From positions 62,001 to 126,000 of the forward strand of contig JAEYPS010000028.1 in NCBI GenBank assembly GCA_023410475.1: 64,000 nucleotides of DNA, given 5' to 3'. Below the pieces are notes generated by a model. The model worked only from the letters and a program-made list of their open reading frames with translations, was not told where the DNA came from and did not search any database. Position 1 is the first letter of the stretch. Every line of letters begins with the position of its first letter. This document shows, piece by piece, positions 62,523 through 64,000 of this stretch. A program made the position numbers and the translations under genes. The stretch comes from Bacillota bacterium. GTDB lineage: Bacteria > Bacillota > Clostridia > Christensenellales > SZUA-584.

Positions 62523-64000
62523 CTACATCCTCTCGGGAGCTCCCACGCCTATCAGCGAAAGTCCCGTCTTTATTACAGTCTTCACGCACTGAGCGAGCAT
62601 GAGCCTAGCCGCGCTTTGTGAAAGGTCTTGCGTTATTATACGATGCTCATAGTAGAACTTGTTCATGGCCTTTGCGAGCTCCGTCACATGCTTCGTTATA
62701 AGATACGGCTCGTTTTTCTCGCAGGCGCGCGTTACCGTCTCGGGGAAAGAGTACAACAGCTTCGCCGCAGCAAACGCTTCCTCGTTGTCGAGCGCCGTGA
62801 AATCCTTGTCGTGAGAGGCAAAGTCGAACTCTGCCCTCCTTATAAGGCTGCAGCACCTCGCGTGTGTGTACTGAACGTACGGCCCCGTCTCGCCGTCGAA
62901 GTTTAAAACGCGCTCGAACGAGAACGTAATGTCCTTTATCCTCGCGGCGGACAGCGTGTCGAACACTACCGCGCCCACGCCTACGGTCTTTGCCACTTCA
63001 TCCTTGTTTTCAAGCCCCGGCGATTTTTCCTCTATTATTGCCCTTGTCTTTTCCACGGCCTTGTCCAGCACGTCCTTAAGAAACACGACCTTGCCCTTTC
63101 GGGTGGACAGCGTACCGTCCTCGAGCGACACCATTCCGAACGCGACATGCTCCATATCCTTCGCCCAATCGCAGCCCATCAGCTTCAAAACGCTGAAGAA
63201 CTGCTTAAAGTGCAGGTTTTGCTGGTAAGCGACAACGTAAAGGCATTTCGCAAAGTCGTATGTATTCTTGCGGTAAAACGCTGCCGCCAGATCTCGCGTC
63301 GCGTACAGCGTCGCACCGTCCGACTTTAAAATTATGCAGGGGGGAAGCTCAAACTCATCGAGCCGCACGACATACGCGCCGTCCGAAAATTCCAAAAGCC
63401 CCTTAGACTTAAGCTCGTCTATCACGGGCTGCATCTTGTCGTTGTAGAAACTCTCGCCCGCGTAGCTGTCGAACCTGACGCCCAGCATGTCGTATATAAC
63501 GCTTGCCTCTTTTATGGTAAGCTCTTTGAACCAGTTGAATATTAAGAGCGCTTCCTCGTCGCCGTCCTCTATTTTTTTAAACCAAGCCCTGCCCTCGTCG
63601 TTTAAAGCTTCGTCTTTCTCGGCCTCGTCATGGAACCTGACGTAAAGCTCGAGCATTGCGTTTATGGAGTTTTTCTCGACATCCTCTCGGTCGCCCCACT
63701 TTTTATAAGCGGCGATGAGCTTTCCGAACTGCGTGCCCCAGTCCCCAAGGTGGTTTATGCCCACGGCCTTGTAACCAAGGAAATTATATATCCTGCACAG
63801 AGAGCTGCCTATGACCGTGGTCGAAAGGTGGCCTATATGGAACGGCTTAGCTATGTTTATCGAGGAGTAGTCTACGCAAACCGTCTTCCCCAGCCCGATA
63901 TCACCTCCGCCGAACGCCTCGCCCTGAGCGCTGACGCAGAGCAATGTGTCATTTATGAACTGCTTTTTATCAAGAAAAAAGTTGATATAAGCGCCAACTA
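62523..64000 (-). CDS. argS: arginine--tRNA ligase (5' end outside the window)
   Basis: The frame is open to the window edge, so the N-terminal part is missing; 492 residues are visible. The class I signature PFHIGHL is present, together with NFLGYKAVGINHLGDWGTQFGKL, and the C-terminal DALR anticodon-binding domain (VQYTHARCCSLIRR, then LAQCVKTVIKTGLSLIGVGAPERM at the end). Residues before the signature (GAYINFFLDKKQF) match the usual approach to the ArgRS active site. A downstream stop 2 nt before the serS start makes an argS-serS operon. Confidence 0.95.
   Translation of the reverse strand, partial: VGAYINFFLDKKQFINDTLLCVSAQGEAFGGGDIGLGKTVCVDYSSINIAKPFHIGHLSTTVIGSSLCRIYNFLGYKAVGINHLGDWGTQFGKLIAAYKKWGDREDVEKNSINAMLELYVRFHDEAEKDEALNDEGRAWFKKIEDGDEEALLIFNWFKELTIKEASVIYDMLGVRFDSYAGESFYNDKMQPVIDELKSKGLLEFSDGAYVVRLDEFELPPCIILKSDGATLYATRDLAAAFYRKNTYDFAKCLYVVAYQQNLHFKQFFSVLKLMGCDWAKDMEHVAFGMVSLEDGTLSTRKGKVVFLKDVLDKAVEKTRAIIEEKSPGLENKDEVAKTVGVGAVVFDTLSAARIKDITFSFERVLNFDGETGPYVQYTHARCCSLIRRAEFDFASHDKDFTALDNEEAFAAAKLLYSFPETVTRACEKNEPYLITKHVTELAKAMNKFYYEHRIITQDLSQSAARLMLAQCVKTVIKTGLSLIGVGAPERM

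Overview
The window looks like a chromosomal segment of a low-to-mid GC, Gram-positive, endospore-forming member of the Bacillota, most likely class Clostridia. The signs are adjacent murA, spoIID and a SpoIIQ-like gene, several PrsA-type and other lipoproteins, LysM-CAP and YkuD wall proteins, FosX, GntR/UTRA regulators, frequent TTG starts with strong Shine-Dalgarno (SD) sites, and an RND pump with no periplasmic adaptor gene. I cannot name a genus. There is no rRNA, CRISPR array, phage or complete insertion sequence.

Layout. 1-2.9 kb: the end of an aspartate kinase gene, an AEC permease, a LysM-CAP wall protein and a GntR/UTRA regulator. 2.9-18.3 kb is the information-processing core: a short alaS faces away from rpoB-rpoC, followed by a Cys-rich membrane protein, an L7Ae-like protein, rpsL, rpsG, fusA and tuf. 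The rplJ/rplL genes that usually precede rpoB are absent here. RpoB carries an unusual acidic tail of about 110 residues. 18.4-29.5 kb: a zinc-ribbon surface protein, pfkA, fosX, and a run of glmU, HAD phosphatase, pth, mfd and a PrsA-like foldase.

29.5-44 kb is accessory and mosaic. It has four tRNA genes (Ser-CGA, Ala-CGC, Leu-GAG, Thr-GGT), an AT-rich potassium channel gene, a YkuD transpeptidase, a patatin, small lipoproteins, an ArsR-ArsP metalloid efflux pair with visible operators, a nitronate monooxygenase-like enzyme, two-subunit fumarase, an MFS carrier and a frameshifted lipoprotein gene. Most of the unexplained repeat structure is here: a 116-nt direct repeat after tRNA-Ser with a diverged third copy near tRNA-Leu, and three tandem tRNA-Thr-like units of which only the last is intact. 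A separate family of short hairpin repeats, with at least six copies, is scattered over the whole window.

44-57.9 kb: a very large HAE1-type RND pump, a lipoprotein with an immunity-like NTF2 fold, an odd RFP/Cys-repeat small protein, a YlbF protein, GH3 glucosidase with a convergent GntR/UTRA regulator, a LysM coiled-coil protein, an ECF-like sigma factor with its membrane partner, a small secreted protein behind a strongly structured leader, an HD-GYP protein with a dead GGDEF domain, and a YgjP-type metallopeptidase. 58-64 kb: murA, spoIID and spoIIQ-like genes converge on serS and argS; argS runs off the window.

I did not find one clearly new multi-gene system. The observations most worth following are the repeat families around tRNA genes, the tandem tRNA-Thr relics, the leader RNA at about 55.26-55.42 kb, the acidic RpoB tail, the RND pump with an insert at the docking domain, and the RFP/Cys-repeat protein.
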